From positions 62,001-126,000 of the forward strand of contig JAYSEK010000001.1 of NCBI GenBank assembly GCA_041913905.1: a DNA stretch of 64,000 nucleotides. The letters run 5' to 3'. A program made the translations under genes and the position numbers. Source of the stretch: Roseateles_B sp041913905 (GTDB lineage Bacteria; Pseudomonadota; Gammaproteobacteria; Burkholderiales; Burkholderiaceae_C). Every line of letters begins with the position of its first letter. The first letter of the stretch is position 1. The notes under the pieces were generated by a model, which was given only the letters and a program-made list of their open reading frames with translations, was not told the origin of the DNA and did no database searches. Shown here in pieces: positions 24,004 to 32,382 of the stretch.

Positions 24004-25070
24004 GAACGGGGACTCTGATACAAGGCGCTGGACAGGTAGGCCTCGCGCAGGCGACGCGCGGCAACCACCCCCAGGGCGGACACGGGCAAGGCGATCAGCA
24101 CGCCGACAAATCCGAACAGGTGGCCAAAGGCCAGCAGGGCGAAGATCACCATCAGGGGCGACAGGCCGATGCGCTCACCCACCAGGCGCGGAGTCAGCAC
24201 GAAGCTCTCCAGCACCTGACCCAGGCTGAACACCACCGCCACCGCCAGCAAGCCATACAGGTTGGCGAACTGCAGCAGCGCCGCCATCAGCGCCAGCAGC
24301 AGCCCCAGGCCGAAGCCCAGGTAGGGAATGAAGACCGCCAGGCCGGTGAAGATGCCCACCGGCAGGGCCAGGTCAAAGCCCGCCAGCAGCAGGGCCAGGC
24401 TGTAGTAGACGGCCAGCAGCAGCATCACCAGCAACTGGCCGCGGAGGTATTGACCCAGCATGGTGTCGCACTCCTGCAGGAAGCGCCCCACAGGCGGGCG
24501 CAGCCGCGGCGGCACCAGGCTCCAGACCCTGGCCAGCAGGCTGTGCCAGTCGTGCAGCAGGTAGAACAGCACCACTGGCAGCAGCACGGCATTGCCCACG
24601 ATGGCGAGCACGAAGCTGCCGCCGATGCGGGCCGAGCTCAGGGCCGTGGCCAGCCAGTCTTCCAGGTTGGCATCCAGATACTTGAGCACGAAGGCCTTGA
24701 TGCTGGCCGTATCCAGGGCCACGTTCACGCCGTGCTGGGCCAGCCACGGCGACACATGCTTGTTCAAGGCATTGGCCAGCACCGGGATTTGCTCACGCAG
24801 CTGCGGCAGCTCCCGGCTGAGGATGGGCAGCAGGAGCAGCAACAGCGACAGCAAGGCCACGGCGGCCGCGAGCTCCACCAGCACGACCGCCAGCAGCCGG
24901 GGCACGCGGCGCCGGGTCAGCGCCTCCACGGCGGGACTCAGGGCGTAGGCCAGGATGCCCGCCGTCAGGAAGGGCGCCAGCACGGGCGACAACAGCCAGA
25001 CCAGGCCCAGGCACAGCAGGGCCAGGGCCGTCCAGGCCAGCGCATAGCGTTGGGTCTTGCTCAAGGTCAT
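24000..25070 (-). CDS. AI-2E family (PerM-type) membrane transporter
   Basis: A 356-residue inner-membrane protein with about seven to eight hydrophobic segments in the AI-2E transporter layout, including the FIPYLGFGLGLLLAL and LTPRLVGERIGLSPLMVI blocks typical of PerM. Family members have been linked to export of small molecules or sodium-dependent exchange; the substrate here is not known. The stop overlaps the hda start (ATGA), an arrangement also seen in other proteobacteria. Confidence 0.87.
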   Translation of the reverse strand: MTLSKTQRYALAWTALALLCLGLVWLLSPVLAPFLTAGILAYALSPAVEALTRRRVPRLLAVVLVELAAAVALLSLLLLLLPILSRELPQLREQIPVLANALNKHVSPWLAQHGVNVALDTASIKAFVLKYLDANLEDWLATALSSARIGGSFVLAIVGNAVLLPVVLFYLLHDWHSLLARVWSLVPPRLRPPVGRFLQECDTMLGQYLRGQLLVMLLLAVYYSLALLLAGFDLALPVGIFTGLAVFIPYLGFGLGLLLALMAALLQFANLYGLLAVAVVFSLGQVLESFVLTPRLVGERIGLSPLMVIFALLAFGHLFGFVGVLIALPVSALGVVAARRLREAYLSSALYQSPRS

Positions 25071-25178
25071 GCTGGTTTGAAGCTGGTGACGTCCGGCGGC
25101 GGCCGGGTAGCGCGCAAGGCGGGGAAGCCATCGAAGGCAGGCCCGGATTCTAGGGTCTCTTGCCCCCGGCCCGCAGGC

Positions 25179-26051
25179 TCAGTGCAGCAGGCCGCCATCC
25201 GGAGACTGGCGCAACAGCTCCAGCCGCTCGCGGGCCAGCTGTGCCTGTTCGGCCGCCGGGTGCAGGCGCAGCAGGCGCTCGTAGTCCGCCACCGCCTCGG
25301 GCCACTGCAGCAGGCGCTCCAGGGTATGGGCCCGGTCCAGCAATTCCTCGGCATCGTCGGGCAGCAGGATCAGCAGGCGATGCTGCACCTTCAGCAGCAA
25401 GGCCCAGTGGCCGCAGCGGCGGTGGATCTCTTTCAGGTTGCGAAGCATGCGTGCCAGCCAGTGCCGTGCGCTGCAGGGCTGCAGGAACAGCTCCAGCGGC
25501 AGGTCCGCAGGGTCGCTGATGCCGGCCCGCTCGCGCAAGGGATGCAGCAACTCCTCCAGCGCATCCCGGGACAGCGAGCGGCCATGGAAGACGTCCATCA
25601 CCACCTCGCCTGCCGGCAGCTGGAGGCAGACGAGGAAATGACCGGGGAACGAGATGCCCCGCGCCTTCAGGCCCAGTTGCTGCGCCAGCTCGGCGTAGAG
25701 CAGGCACAGGCTGATGGGAATGCCGCGCCGCGTCTTCAGCACCTCGTGCAAATAGGAGTTGCCCGCGGCGTAGTAGTCGTTGACGTTGCCGGCAAAGCCC
25801 TGGTCCTGGAAGAAAAAGGCATTCAGCAGGCGCAGGCGCTGGCTGGGCACGGCGTCGGCCGGCACCCGGCGTTTGAGCTTCAGCGCCAGGGCATCGACAT
25901 CGGCCAGCAGCTGCTGCACATCGAGCTGCGGCCACTCGTCCTGGGCCAGGGTGGCGGCCGCTTCCACGAGGTTCAGGCTGTCATCCTCGGCCACCAGGCG
26001 GGCGAAGTAGTCCAGCGGATCCGCGCTGGCCAGATCGAGAAAGGCGCTCAT
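25179..26051 (-). CDS. SirB1-family transglutaminase-like protein with TPR tail
   Basis: A 290-residue cytoplasmic protein of the SirB1 family. A central degenerate transglutaminase-like part contains NDYYAAGNSYLHEVLKTR, RRGIPISLCLLYAELAQQLGL and GHFLVCL; the C-terminus (about 200-280) has TPR-like helices. The biochemical role is not established. It starts 18 bases after the murJ stop, so the two are likely co-transcribed. Confidence 0.82.
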   Translation of the reverse strand: MSAFLDLASADPLDYFARLVAEDDSLNLVEAAATLAQDEWPQLDVQQLLADVDALALKLKRRVPADAVPSQRLRLLNAFFFQDQGFAGNVNDYYAAGNSYLHEVLKTRRGIPISLCLLYAELAQQLGLKARGISFPGHFLVCLQLPAGEVVMDVFHGRSLSRDALEELLHPLRERAGISDPADLPLELFLQPCSARHWLARMLRNLKEIHRRCGHWALLLKVQHRLLILLPDDAEELLDRAHTLERLLQWPEAVADYERLLRLHPAAEQAQLARERLELLRQSPDGGLLH

Positions 26052-26069
26052 GGCGTCATCTTCGCCGCC

Positions 26070-27632
26070 TCAGTGGCGACGCGCAAATTCACGCAGCTTC
26101 AGCCCCGAGGCCAGCAGGACCGCGAAATAGACCAGCGCCGAGGCCGTCAGGCTCAGGGCCATCCAGGCGGCCCGCTGCATCTCGTGCCGGCCCAGCGCCA
26201 CCCAGTCCAGCGCACGACCCAGCCACCATTGCAGGAGGCCCATGGCCACGCAGGCCAGCAGCACACGCGCCATGAAAGCCCCCCACCCCGGCGCCGGCGT
26301 GTAGGCCCCGCGCTGGCGCAGACCCTGCAGGAGCACACCGGCATTGACGAGGGCACCCAGGCCGATCGACAGGGCCAGGCCCGCGACCCCGATGGTGGGC
26401 ACGAGCAGGAGGTTGAACAACTGGGTCAGCAGCAGGACGCCGATGGCGATGCGGGCCGGCGTGGCGCTGTCCTGCCGCGCATAAAAGCCAGGCGCCAGCA
26501 CCTTGATCGCCACCAGGCCCAGCAGGCCCACGCCCCAGCCCATGACGGCCTGGGCGGTGCGCGCCACGTCGTCGGCGTGAAAGGCACCGCGGTGGTAGAG
26601 CGTAGCCACCAGAGGCTCGGCGAACACCAGCAAGGCCACGGCGCAGGGCAGCGCCAGCAGCATCACCATGCGCAGGCCCCAGTCCAGCAACGCCGCATAG
26701 CGGTCCCCCTGCTCGCCGGCCTGCGCGGCCGCCAGCTGCGGCGTCAGCACGGCACTCAGCGCCACGCCCAGCAGGCCGATGGGGAACTCCATCAGCCGGT
26801 CCGCGTAGTTGAGCCAGGAGGTGGCGCCCTCGGCGATGTGGCTGGAGATCTGGGTGTTGATCAGCAGGGAGACCTGCGACACGCCCACGCCCAGCAAGGC
26901 CGGCCCCATCTGCTTCAGGATCTGCAGCACGCCGCCATGCTGGCGGGCCCGCTGCAAGGCGGCCCAGCTGAGCCCGATGCGCGGCAGCATGCCGATGCGC
27001 CGCAGCGCCGGCACCTGCACGGCCAGCTGCAGCAGGCCGCCCACCATCACACCCAGGGCCATGGCGTAGATGCCCGGATAGCCCCAGGCCGGCAGCTGCT
27101 TCGCCAGCAGCAGGCCCACGACGATGCAACTGAGGTTCAGCAGCACCGGCGTCACGGCCGGCACCATGAATCGCTTCCAGGTATTGAGCACGCCGGCGGA
27201 CAGCGCCACCAGCGACATGCAGCCGATATAGGGGAAGGTCCAGCGCGTCATCACGACGGCCGCCTCGTGCCCTTCCCGGGGCATGCCCGAGCCCAGCGCC
27301 CAGACCAGCAGTGGCGCGGCCACCACGCCCAGCACGCAGGTCGCCAGCAGGGCCCAGGTGAGCACCGTGGCCACGGCGTCGACCAGGTCACGCGTGGCCT
27401 CGTCCCCATGCCGGGCCCGCGTCGCCGCCAGGGCCGGCACGAAAGCCTGGGAGAAGGCACCCTCGGCGAACAGGCGGCGCAGCAGGTTGGGAATCCGGAA
27501 GGACACCAGGAAGGCGTCGGTCATGGCATTCGCGCCGAACAGGCCAGCCACCATCTGTTCCCGCACGAGCCCAGTCACGCGGGAAGCCAGGGTCAGCACG
27601 GAAATCAAGGACGCGGAACGCAGCAGGCTCAT
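26070..27632 (-). CDS. murJ: lipid II flippase MurJ
   Basis: A 520-residue inner-membrane MOP-family protein with about 14 hydrophobic segments; it moves lipid II to the periplasmic face for peptidoglycan synthesis. Recognisable blocks are LASRVTGLVREQMVAGLFGA at the start, DAFLVSFRIPNLLRRLFAEG with the essential-type arginines, and LLINTQISSHIAEGATSWL. I chose ATG 27630-27632 (MSLLRSASL) because family members start there, though the frame is open farther up. Divergent from rpsT, a very common pairing. Confidence 0.95.
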   Translation of the reverse strand: MSLLRSASLISVLTLASRVTGLVREQMVAGLFGANAMTDAFLVSFRIPNLLRRLFAEGAFSQAFVPALAATRARHGDEATRDLVDAVATVLTWALLATCVLGVVAAPLLVWALGSGMPREGHEAAVVMTRWTFPYIGCMSLVALSAGVLNTWKRFMVPAVTPVLLNLSCIVVGLLLAKQLPAWGYPGIYAMALGVMVGGLLQLAVQVPALRRIGMLPRIGLSWAALQRARQHGGVLQILKQMGPALLGVGVSQVSLLINTQISSHIAEGATSWLNYADRLMEFPIGLLGVALSAVLTPQLAAAQAGEQGDRYAALLDWGLRMVMLLALPCAVALLVFAEPLVATLYHRGAFHADDVARTAQAVMGWGVGLLGLVAIKVLAPGFYARQDSATPARIAIGVLLLTQLFNLLLVPTIGVAGLALSIGLGALVNAGVLLQGLRQRGAYTPAPGWGAFMARVLLACVAMGLLQWWLGRALDWVALGRHEMQRAAWMALSLTASALVYFAVLLASGLKLREFARRH

Positions 27633-27824
27633 CAGGAATATCGTCTTTCTCGCCTCAGGGGCCCGCAGGGTGCCGGGATTGACCACGGCGCACGACGCTC
27701 GCGCCGCCATGCAAGCGGGGTGGACGGGCGGCGATTATGAGCGATGGCCTTGTTCTAGAATCCACAGCTTCGTACGCGAGATGGCCGAATTTGCATGCCG
27801 GGCCTATGAATCTCCTTTTGCAAG

Positions 27825-27833
27825 TGCTATACT
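27825..27833 (+). promoter_or_regulatory. extended -10 promoter of rpsT
   Basis: TGCTATACT gives a near-consensus -10 (TATACT, 27828-27833) with an extended TGn. No good -35 is seen at 16-18 bases, as expected for an extended -10 promoter. The rpsT ATG is 35 bases downstream. Confidence 0.7.
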
Positions 27834-27867
27834 CGCGGTCTTTGCACCAACTGGATTAACAAAGAAC

Positions 27868-28164
27868 ATGGCAAGCTCTTCCAAAGCCAAGAAGAAAACC
27901 GTCCGTTTGGCATCGGGCCGCAAGCGCGCTCGCCAGGACGTCAAGCTGAACGCCGCCAACACGGCTCTGCGCTCCAAATTCCGCACGGTCATCAAGAACG
28001 TGCAAAAGGCCGTGGTCGCTGGCGACAAGACCAAGGCTGCTGAACTGTTCAAGACTGCCCAGGCCGTGATCGATTCGGTCGCCGACAAGGGCATCTTCCA
28101 CAAGAATAAGGCTGCTCGCCACAAGAGCCGCCTGTCCGCCAAGATCAAGGCACTGGCTGCCTGA
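27868..28164 (+). CDS. rpsT: 30S ribosomal protein S20
   Basis: A 98-residue basic protein that binds 16S rRNA. It begins MASSSKAKKKTVRLASGRKR and ends with HKSRLSAKIKAL, as in other S20 proteins, though it is about ten residues longer than E. coli S20. The frame is open for hundreds of bases upstream, but this ATG lies after the promoter and fits the family start. A strong terminator follows at 28191. Confidence 0.97.
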   Translation: MASSSKAKKKTVRLASGRKRARQDVKLNAANTALRSKFRTVIKNVQKAVVAGDKTKAAELFKTAQAVIDSVADKGIFHKNKAARHKSRLSAKIKALAA

Positions 28165-28190
28165 AACACCAGTCCTGGTGCAAAGAGCTG

Positions 28191-28217
28191 AAAGGCCCGC
28201 CTCTGGCGGGCCTTTTT
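28191..28217 (+). terminator. intrinsic terminator of rpsT
   Basis: AAAGGCCCGCC (28191-28201) and its perfect complement (28205-28215) form an 11-bp stem around a TCT loop, ending in TTTTT. Confidence 0.92.
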
Positions 28218-28239
28218 CATGGCGCAGCCCGAGGAGTCT

Positions 28240-28291
28240 GGCCGATATGTCCGGCCGATATGTCCAGCCGACGTGCCCTGGCGACGTGCCC
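28240..28291. repeat. 13-bp tandem repeat, four copies
   Basis: GGCCGATATGTCC at 28240-28252 and 28253-28265 are identical; AGCCGACGTGCCC (28266-28278) and TGGCGACGTGCCC (28279-28291) are diverged copies. It lies between the rpsT terminator and the stop of the hydrolase gene. Another unrelated repeat of the same period sits at 60198-60249. Confidence 0.9.
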
Positions 28292-28358
28292 TGGCGTTGG
28301 CCGGGACTGACCCAGGCTGCTGGCGAAGCGCCCCGCTCTACCGCCCTGCGCATCCGCC

Positions 28359-29204
28359 TCAGCGCAAAGGCAGCGGCACGGTGTCCAATTCCATGGGCTG
28401 CGTGCTGGCACCGGCACCGTTCATGAGCTCGCGCTTGGCCAGCCAGTCCGCCACCGCGGCCACCACCCAGTCCGGGTCATCCAGGGGAATGTCATGCCCG
28501 GCACGCGTGTGCAGGCGCACCGGCAGCCCCCAGCCGCGGCTGACCGCCTGCGAGCAGCGCCAATCCACCAGCATGTCGCCCTGGCCGCACAGCAGCAGCA
28601 TGGGCACGCGAGGCCGCGCCCGGCTGGCCCGATAGCGCATGGCCGCCCAGAGCTGGCGCAGCACATTGAGGCCGCTGACCGGGTGCCGGCGGTGCAGCGC
28701 CACCCAAGCATCCAGCACCTCCTCGGAGTGGCACATCAGCTGCGAGGTCAGCTGCAGCACGTGCCGCTCGCGCCAGCGGGCCGCGAAGCGCGCCAGGCTC
28801 ATGGTCACAAGCGTCAGGTAGTTGGTCGGCCGCAAGCGCCTGAAGAAGGGGCTGAAGGGCTTCATGCTGGTGCTGACCAGCACCGCCGCCTCCAGCTCCG
28901 CCGGATAGCGCTGCGCCCACTCGGCCGCCACCATGCCGCCCAGGCTGAGGGCCAGCACATGCACCGGCCCCCGGATCCCCGCCTTGCGCAGCTGCTCCCG
29001 CAGATCCTCGACCATGGCGCCGACATCGGCCGGGCTGCTTTCGCGATAACGCGCGCCATTGCCCGGCAGGTCCAGCGTCAGCACCCGCACCTCGCCCTGC
29101 TCAGCGCGCAGCCCATGCGCCAGTTGCAAGGGGAAGGCGCCCCAATGGCCGGCCTCCCGCGTCAAACCGCGCAGCAGCACCCAGGTCGACGTGGCTTCGC
29201 TCAT
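28359..29204 (-). CDS. alpha/beta-fold hydrolase
   Basis: A 281-residue hydrolase. The nucleophile elbow is ALSLGGMVAAEW near residue 88 (Ser in S-L-G-G), the acid is probably Asp in GQGDMLVDW and the catalytic His is in AGHDIPLDDPDW. It resembles small esterase/BioH-like lipolytic enzymes; the substrate is unknown. The ATG overlaps the stop of the M14 peptidase gene (ATGA), so the two are probably made together. Confidence 0.8.
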   Translation of the reverse strand: MSEATSTWVLLRGLTREAGHWGAFPLQLAHGLRAEQGEVRVLTLDLPGNGARYRESSPADVGAMVEDLREQLRKAGIRGPVHVLALSLGGMVAAEWAQRYPAELEAAVLVSTSMKPFSPFFRRLRPTNYLTLVTMSLARFAARWRERHVLQLTSQLMCHSEEVLDAWVALHRRHPVSGLNVLRQLWAAMRYRASRARPRVPMLLLCGQGDMLVDWRCSQAVSRGWGLPVRLHTRAGHDIPLDDPDWVVAAVADWLAKRELMNGAGASTQPMELDTVPLPLR

Positions 29205-30214
29205 GCGCGCGCCCCGCGGTACCAGCGGTTCAGGGCACGCTCATAGCCTTCGCCACGCCCCGCCCCTCGAGGCAGCCAGCGCGGCATGCTGAACGCGGCC
29301 CGGGCGCAGAAATCCAGCCATACCAGGTGACGCCGCAGCACGCGCTGCTGGCGGTGACTGACCTTGGGGTTGAAGATGCCGTCCCGCGAGAAGAGCTGGC
29401 GGGGATTCTTCTTCACCCAGGCCCAGGATCCCATCTCCAGCGTCAGGGGAAGAAAAACGCGTTCCGGCATTTGACAGGATTCCAGATACAGGTAATCCCA
29501 CAAATCCCCGTGCGTCAGGTATTGCCGGCTTTGCGGCTCAAAGACATAGCGGTGCTGGGCGTGGGTCTGGTCCAGCAGTTCGCTCAAGGCCAGCATTTCA
29601 GGCAGATGCCCGATCGGCTTTGTGCTGTATGCGAACGGAAACCAGATTCTGTCATCGAGCCCGAAGCCCGAATGGCAGTCGACGGACAAGACGGCGCGAT
29701 GGCACAACAGTTCTTCACGAACCACCCGACAAAGGGCTTGCGCTTCGGGCTGCATCTGGGCACCGGCCCGGCCCCGATACCAGGGCAGGTCGGCACTGAG
29801 GCGCTGGCCGCCCACCAGAAAGGGCACCGGCCGCTCGGCCTCCACCGGCGAATTGCGCATCAGGTCCACGCCCGCCGGATTGGCCCGCGTGCCCAGCAGC
29901 AGCCCGCCAGGATTGACCAGAGGCATGAAGACCATGCGCAAGCCCTGCAGTTGCTGGTGCAGCAACTCGTCCCAGCGCAGCCGCGCCACCAGGCTGGCCA
30001 GAAAGGCCAGCACCACCTGACTGCCGATGCGCTCCAGGCCATGAACGCCACCGAAGTAGCCGATGACGGGGACATCGGGTGAGCGACTGCCCAGGCCCAG
30101 CACCGGCACCGGCAGCTCGCGCCCCGCCACCTCGACCACTGCCACGTCGCGCCGCTCCAGCAGCCCTTGGGACTGCGACTGCAAGCTCTCCAGCAATGTC
30201 AGTGATTCCAGCAA
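29201..30214 (-). CDS. M14-family zinc carboxypeptidase-like protein
   Basis: A protein of about 337 residues with the M14 zinc site GGVHGLERIG (His and Glu ligands near 58-61), the third ligand region VDCHSGFG and the catalytic Glu in PLTLEMGSW. There is no signal peptide, so it probably acts in the cytoplasm, for example on peptidoglycan peptides or modified amino acids (inference). No in-frame ATG exists before about residue 93; the start must be TTG at 30212-30214 or a CTG slightly upstream, the frame being closed by a TGA 36 bases above. The gene overlaps the hydrolase gene downstream. Confidence 0.75.
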   Translation of the reverse strand: MLESLTLLESLQSQSQGLLERRDVAVVEVAGRELPVPVLGLGSRSPDVPVIGYFGGVHGLERIGSQVVLAFLASLVARLRWDELLHQQLQGLRMVFMPLVNPGGLLLGTRANPAGVDLMRNSPVEAERPVPFLVGGQRLSADLPWYRGRAGAQMQPEAQALCRVVREELLCHRAVLSVDCHSGFGLDDRIWFPFAYSTKPIGHLPEMLALSELLDQTHAQHRYVFEPQSRQYLTHGDLWDYLYLESCQMPERVFLPLTLEMGSWAWVKKNPRQLFSRDGIFNPKVSHRQQRVLRRHLVWLDFCARAAFSMPRWLPRGAGRGEGYERALNRWYRGARA

Positions 30215-30399
30215 GGTGCGCAGGCGGCGAAGGATGGCGAGCAGGTCCGATCAGGCCGCGACGGGGAGCCGCCGCGCGATGCTGGCAAGCAGCATAGCCA
30301 GCCGGCGCCGGCCCGACCATGCGCCGAACAGCGCATCGTCCGACCATGAGTCCGTCATCTTGAGCGGCTAGTCTGCCGTGCATCGCTCCACACGATCCG

Positions 30400-30426
30400 C
30401 GCATTCCGCGCATTCCGCGCATTCCG
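30400..30426. repeat. 9-bp tandem repeat, three exact copies
   Basis: CGCATTCCG is repeated at 30400-30408, 30409-30417 and 30418-30426, with a partial copy before it. A slippage-prone simple repeat in non-coding sequence. Confidence 0.9.
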
Positions 30427-30447
30427 CGCCAGGATGGTCAAAACGCC

Positions 30448-30570
30448 ATGCAAGCCGTGCCATTGCGAATCCATCAACGCCTGAGGGTGGCCGCCAGTCT
30501 CATTCTCTGGGGCGGTTCCGAGTGCCTGGCCCTCTGGCGCAGTCGACGCCGGCGCCTGCGCGACACCTGA
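30448..30570 (+). CDS. possible 40-residue membrane peptide
   Basis: The ORF reads MQAVPLRIHQRLRVAAS, then a hydrophobic LILWGGSECLALW segment and a very basic RSRRRRLRDT tail: the shape of a small inner-membrane protein with a positive cytoplasmic end. AGGA lies 13 bases upstream of the ATG, a little far. It overlaps no other gene. It may be chance; conservation in related genomes would decide. Confidence 0.25.
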   Translation: MQAVPLRIHQRLRVAASLILWGGSECLALWRSRRRRLRDT

Positions 30571-30585
30571 TCGCCCGCCTGGCCT

Positions 30586-30912
30586 TCAGCGCTCGCCGCG
30601 CTCGGGCAGCAGGCAGGCCTCGGCGACCTGCAGCTGGTTGTCGCGGGCGAAGTTCATGACGAAGTCCCAGGCCATGGGCTCCACGGACTTCAGCTCCTCG
30701 TTGACGATCACGCACTTGATGCCGTTGATGACCCGCGGCACGCAATAAGGCGAGTAGCCGATGTGGGCACCGATCCCTGCCTTGGCACCGCCGGGCCGGA
30801 AGCAGGACATGGCACCGGCCAGCCGCTCCGCCCAGTCGCTGGGACGGAAGGTGCGCCCTTCCAGGGTGACACCTTGGATGAACACTTCGCGGGGCTTGGG
30901 GACTTGGGTCAT
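30586..30912 (-). CDS. DUF3579 family protein
   Basis: A 108-residue protein beginning MTQVPKPREVFIQGVTLEG and containing FRPSDWAERLAGAMSCF and GYSPYCVPRVINGIKCV, which match the betaproteobacterial DUF3579 family. In relatives it is often found before arginine-synthesis genes, as here: argD begins on the other strand 241 bases away. Function unknown. Confidence 0.8.
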   Translation of the reverse strand: MTQVPKPREVFIQGVTLEGRTFRPSDWAERLAGAMSCFRPGGAKAGIGAHIGYSPYCVPRVINGIKCVIVNEELKSVEPMAWDFVMNFARDNQLQVAEACLLPERGER

Positions 30913-31153
30913 GGATGGAAACGGCGGCCGCCCGGACAACGGAATGAACGGCAAACCGCTATTGTGCCTTGGATGTGTTGCGCCGCAGCACGGCTGAGTT
31001 ACCAGGGCCGAACTTTTGCCCGGCACTTCTTCGCGAAAACCCGCAGCCGCCCGGGGTGCAACCTTAGAATCATCCGCTCCCGGCCTGACGCTGGATTGAC
31101 GCAATCCGGCAGCCGGGCACCCTTTGTTTCACCCCATCCGACATGGAGAGTTG

Positions 31154-32365
31154 ATGAACGCCTCTGCGCCTTCCGTCCCGTCCGAACCTCACGTGATGCA
31201 AACCTATGGCCGCCTGCCGATCGCGCTGTCGCACGGCCAGGGCGTCTGGGTCTGGGATGTGAACGGCCGACGATACCTGGACGCGCTGGGCGGCATCGCG
31301 GTGAACACGCTGGGCCATGCCCACCCCAAGCTGGTTCCCGCCCTGCAGGAGCAGATCGGCAAGATGATCCACTGCAGCAACTACTACCATGTGCCGCTGC
31401 AGGAGGAGCTCGCCGCCCGCCTGGTCGAGCTCTCGGGCCTCAGCAACGCCTTCTTCTGCAACTCGGGCCTGGAAGCCAATGAGGCGGCGATCAAGATCGC
31501 GCGCAAGTTCGGCACCGACCGGGGCAACAGCAATCCCGAGATTCTGGTCTTCGAGGGCGCCTTCCATGGCCGCTCGCTGGCGACGCTCTCGGCCACGGCC
31601 AACCCCAAGATCCACGCCGGCTTCGGCCCCTTGGTGCCAGGTTTTGTCCGCGTGCCGCTGAATGACATCGCAGCGGTCGAGAAGGCGCTGGACGAGCACC
31701 CCAACATCACCGCCATCTTCCTGGAGACCATCCAGGGCGAAGGTGGCGTGAACCCGGCACGCATCGAGTTCCTGCAGCAGCTTCGCGCCGTCTGCGACCG
31801 CCGCGACCTGCTGCTGATGCTGGACGAAGTGCAGTGCGGCATCGGCCGCACCGGCAAGTGGTTCGCCCACCAGTGGGCCGGCATCCAGCCCGACGTCATG
31901 CCGCTGGCCAAGGGCCTGGGTTCGGGCGTGCCGGTCGGCGCGGTGGTCTGCGGCCCGCGCGCGGCCAAGGTCATGCAGCCGGGCAACCACGGCACCACCT
32001 TCGGCGGCAACCCGCTGGCCATGCGCGCCGGTGTCGAGACCCTGCGCCTGATAGTCGAGGAAAACCTGCTGGCCAATGCCGCCAAGGTGGGCGCCGAGCT
32101 CAAGGCCGGGCTGGAGCGCGAGCTGGCCGGCGTGGCAGGCGTCAAGGAGATCCGCGGCCAGGGCCTGATGCTGGGCATCGAGCTGGACCGCCCCGCCGGC
32201 GCGCTGCTGGGCCGATGCGCCGAGGCCGGCCTGATGATCAGCGTCACCGCCGAGCGTGTGATCCGCCTGGTGCCCGCCCTCATCATGACCAGCGAGGAGG
32301 CGGCCCAGGTCGTGAGCCTGCTCGTGCCCGTGATCAAGCAATTCCTCTCGGAGCCCCAGGCATGA
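31154..32365 (+). CDS. argD: acetylornithine aminotransferase
   Basis: A 403-residue class III PLP aminotransferase that makes N-acetylornithine in arginine synthesis. It shows FCNSGLEANEAAIKIARKFG, the cofactor-side LMLDEVQCGIGRTGKWFAHQ and the Schiff-base lysine in MPLAKGLGSGVPVGA, then GTTFGGNPLA. ATG 31154 is preceded by GGAGAG. A 6-bp-arm hairpin, GGATTG-ACG-CAATCC, lies in the leader at 31093-31107. The stop overlaps the first possible argF ATG (32362). Confidence 0.95.
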   Translation: MNASAPSVPSEPHVMQTYGRLPIALSHGQGVWVWDVNGRRYLDALGGIAVNTLGHAHPKLVPALQEQIGKMIHCSNYYHVPLQEELAARLVELSGLSNAFFCNSGLEANEAAIKIARKFGTDRGNSNPEILVFEGAFHGRSLATLSATANPKIHAGFGPLVPGFVRVPLNDIAAVEKALDEHPNITAIFLETIQGEGGVNPARIEFLQQLRAVCDRRDLLLMLDEVQCGIGRTGKWFAHQWAGIQPDVMPLAKGLGSGVPVGAVVCGPRAAKVMQPGNHGTTFGGNPLAMRAGVETLRLIVEENLLANAAKVGAELKAGLERELAGVAGVKEIRGQGLMLGIELDRPAGALLGRCAEAGLMISVTAERVIRLVPALIMTSEEAAQVVSLLVPVIKQFLSEPQA

Positions 32366-32382
32366 AGCCCGGGGACAGTCTC

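Larger units (their letters stand above)
30215..30585. other. intergenic region with 9-bp repeat and one possible small ORF
   Basis: A 371-base stretch between the M14 gene start and the DUF3579 stop. It contains three exact copies of a 9-bp repeat (30400-30426) and a 40-codon ORF on the plus strand (30448-30570). No RNA gene or promoter stood out. Confidence 0.6.

Noticed and set aside
24120..27740. A 1,206-codon open frame on the plus strand across perM, sirB1 and murJ
   Set aside because: It spans three well-identified genes on the other strand and gives a Gln/His/Arg-rich product typical of a GC shadow.
30400..30426. CRISPR-like array
   Set aside because: The 9-bp units are directly adjacent without spacers; it is a simple tandem repeat.
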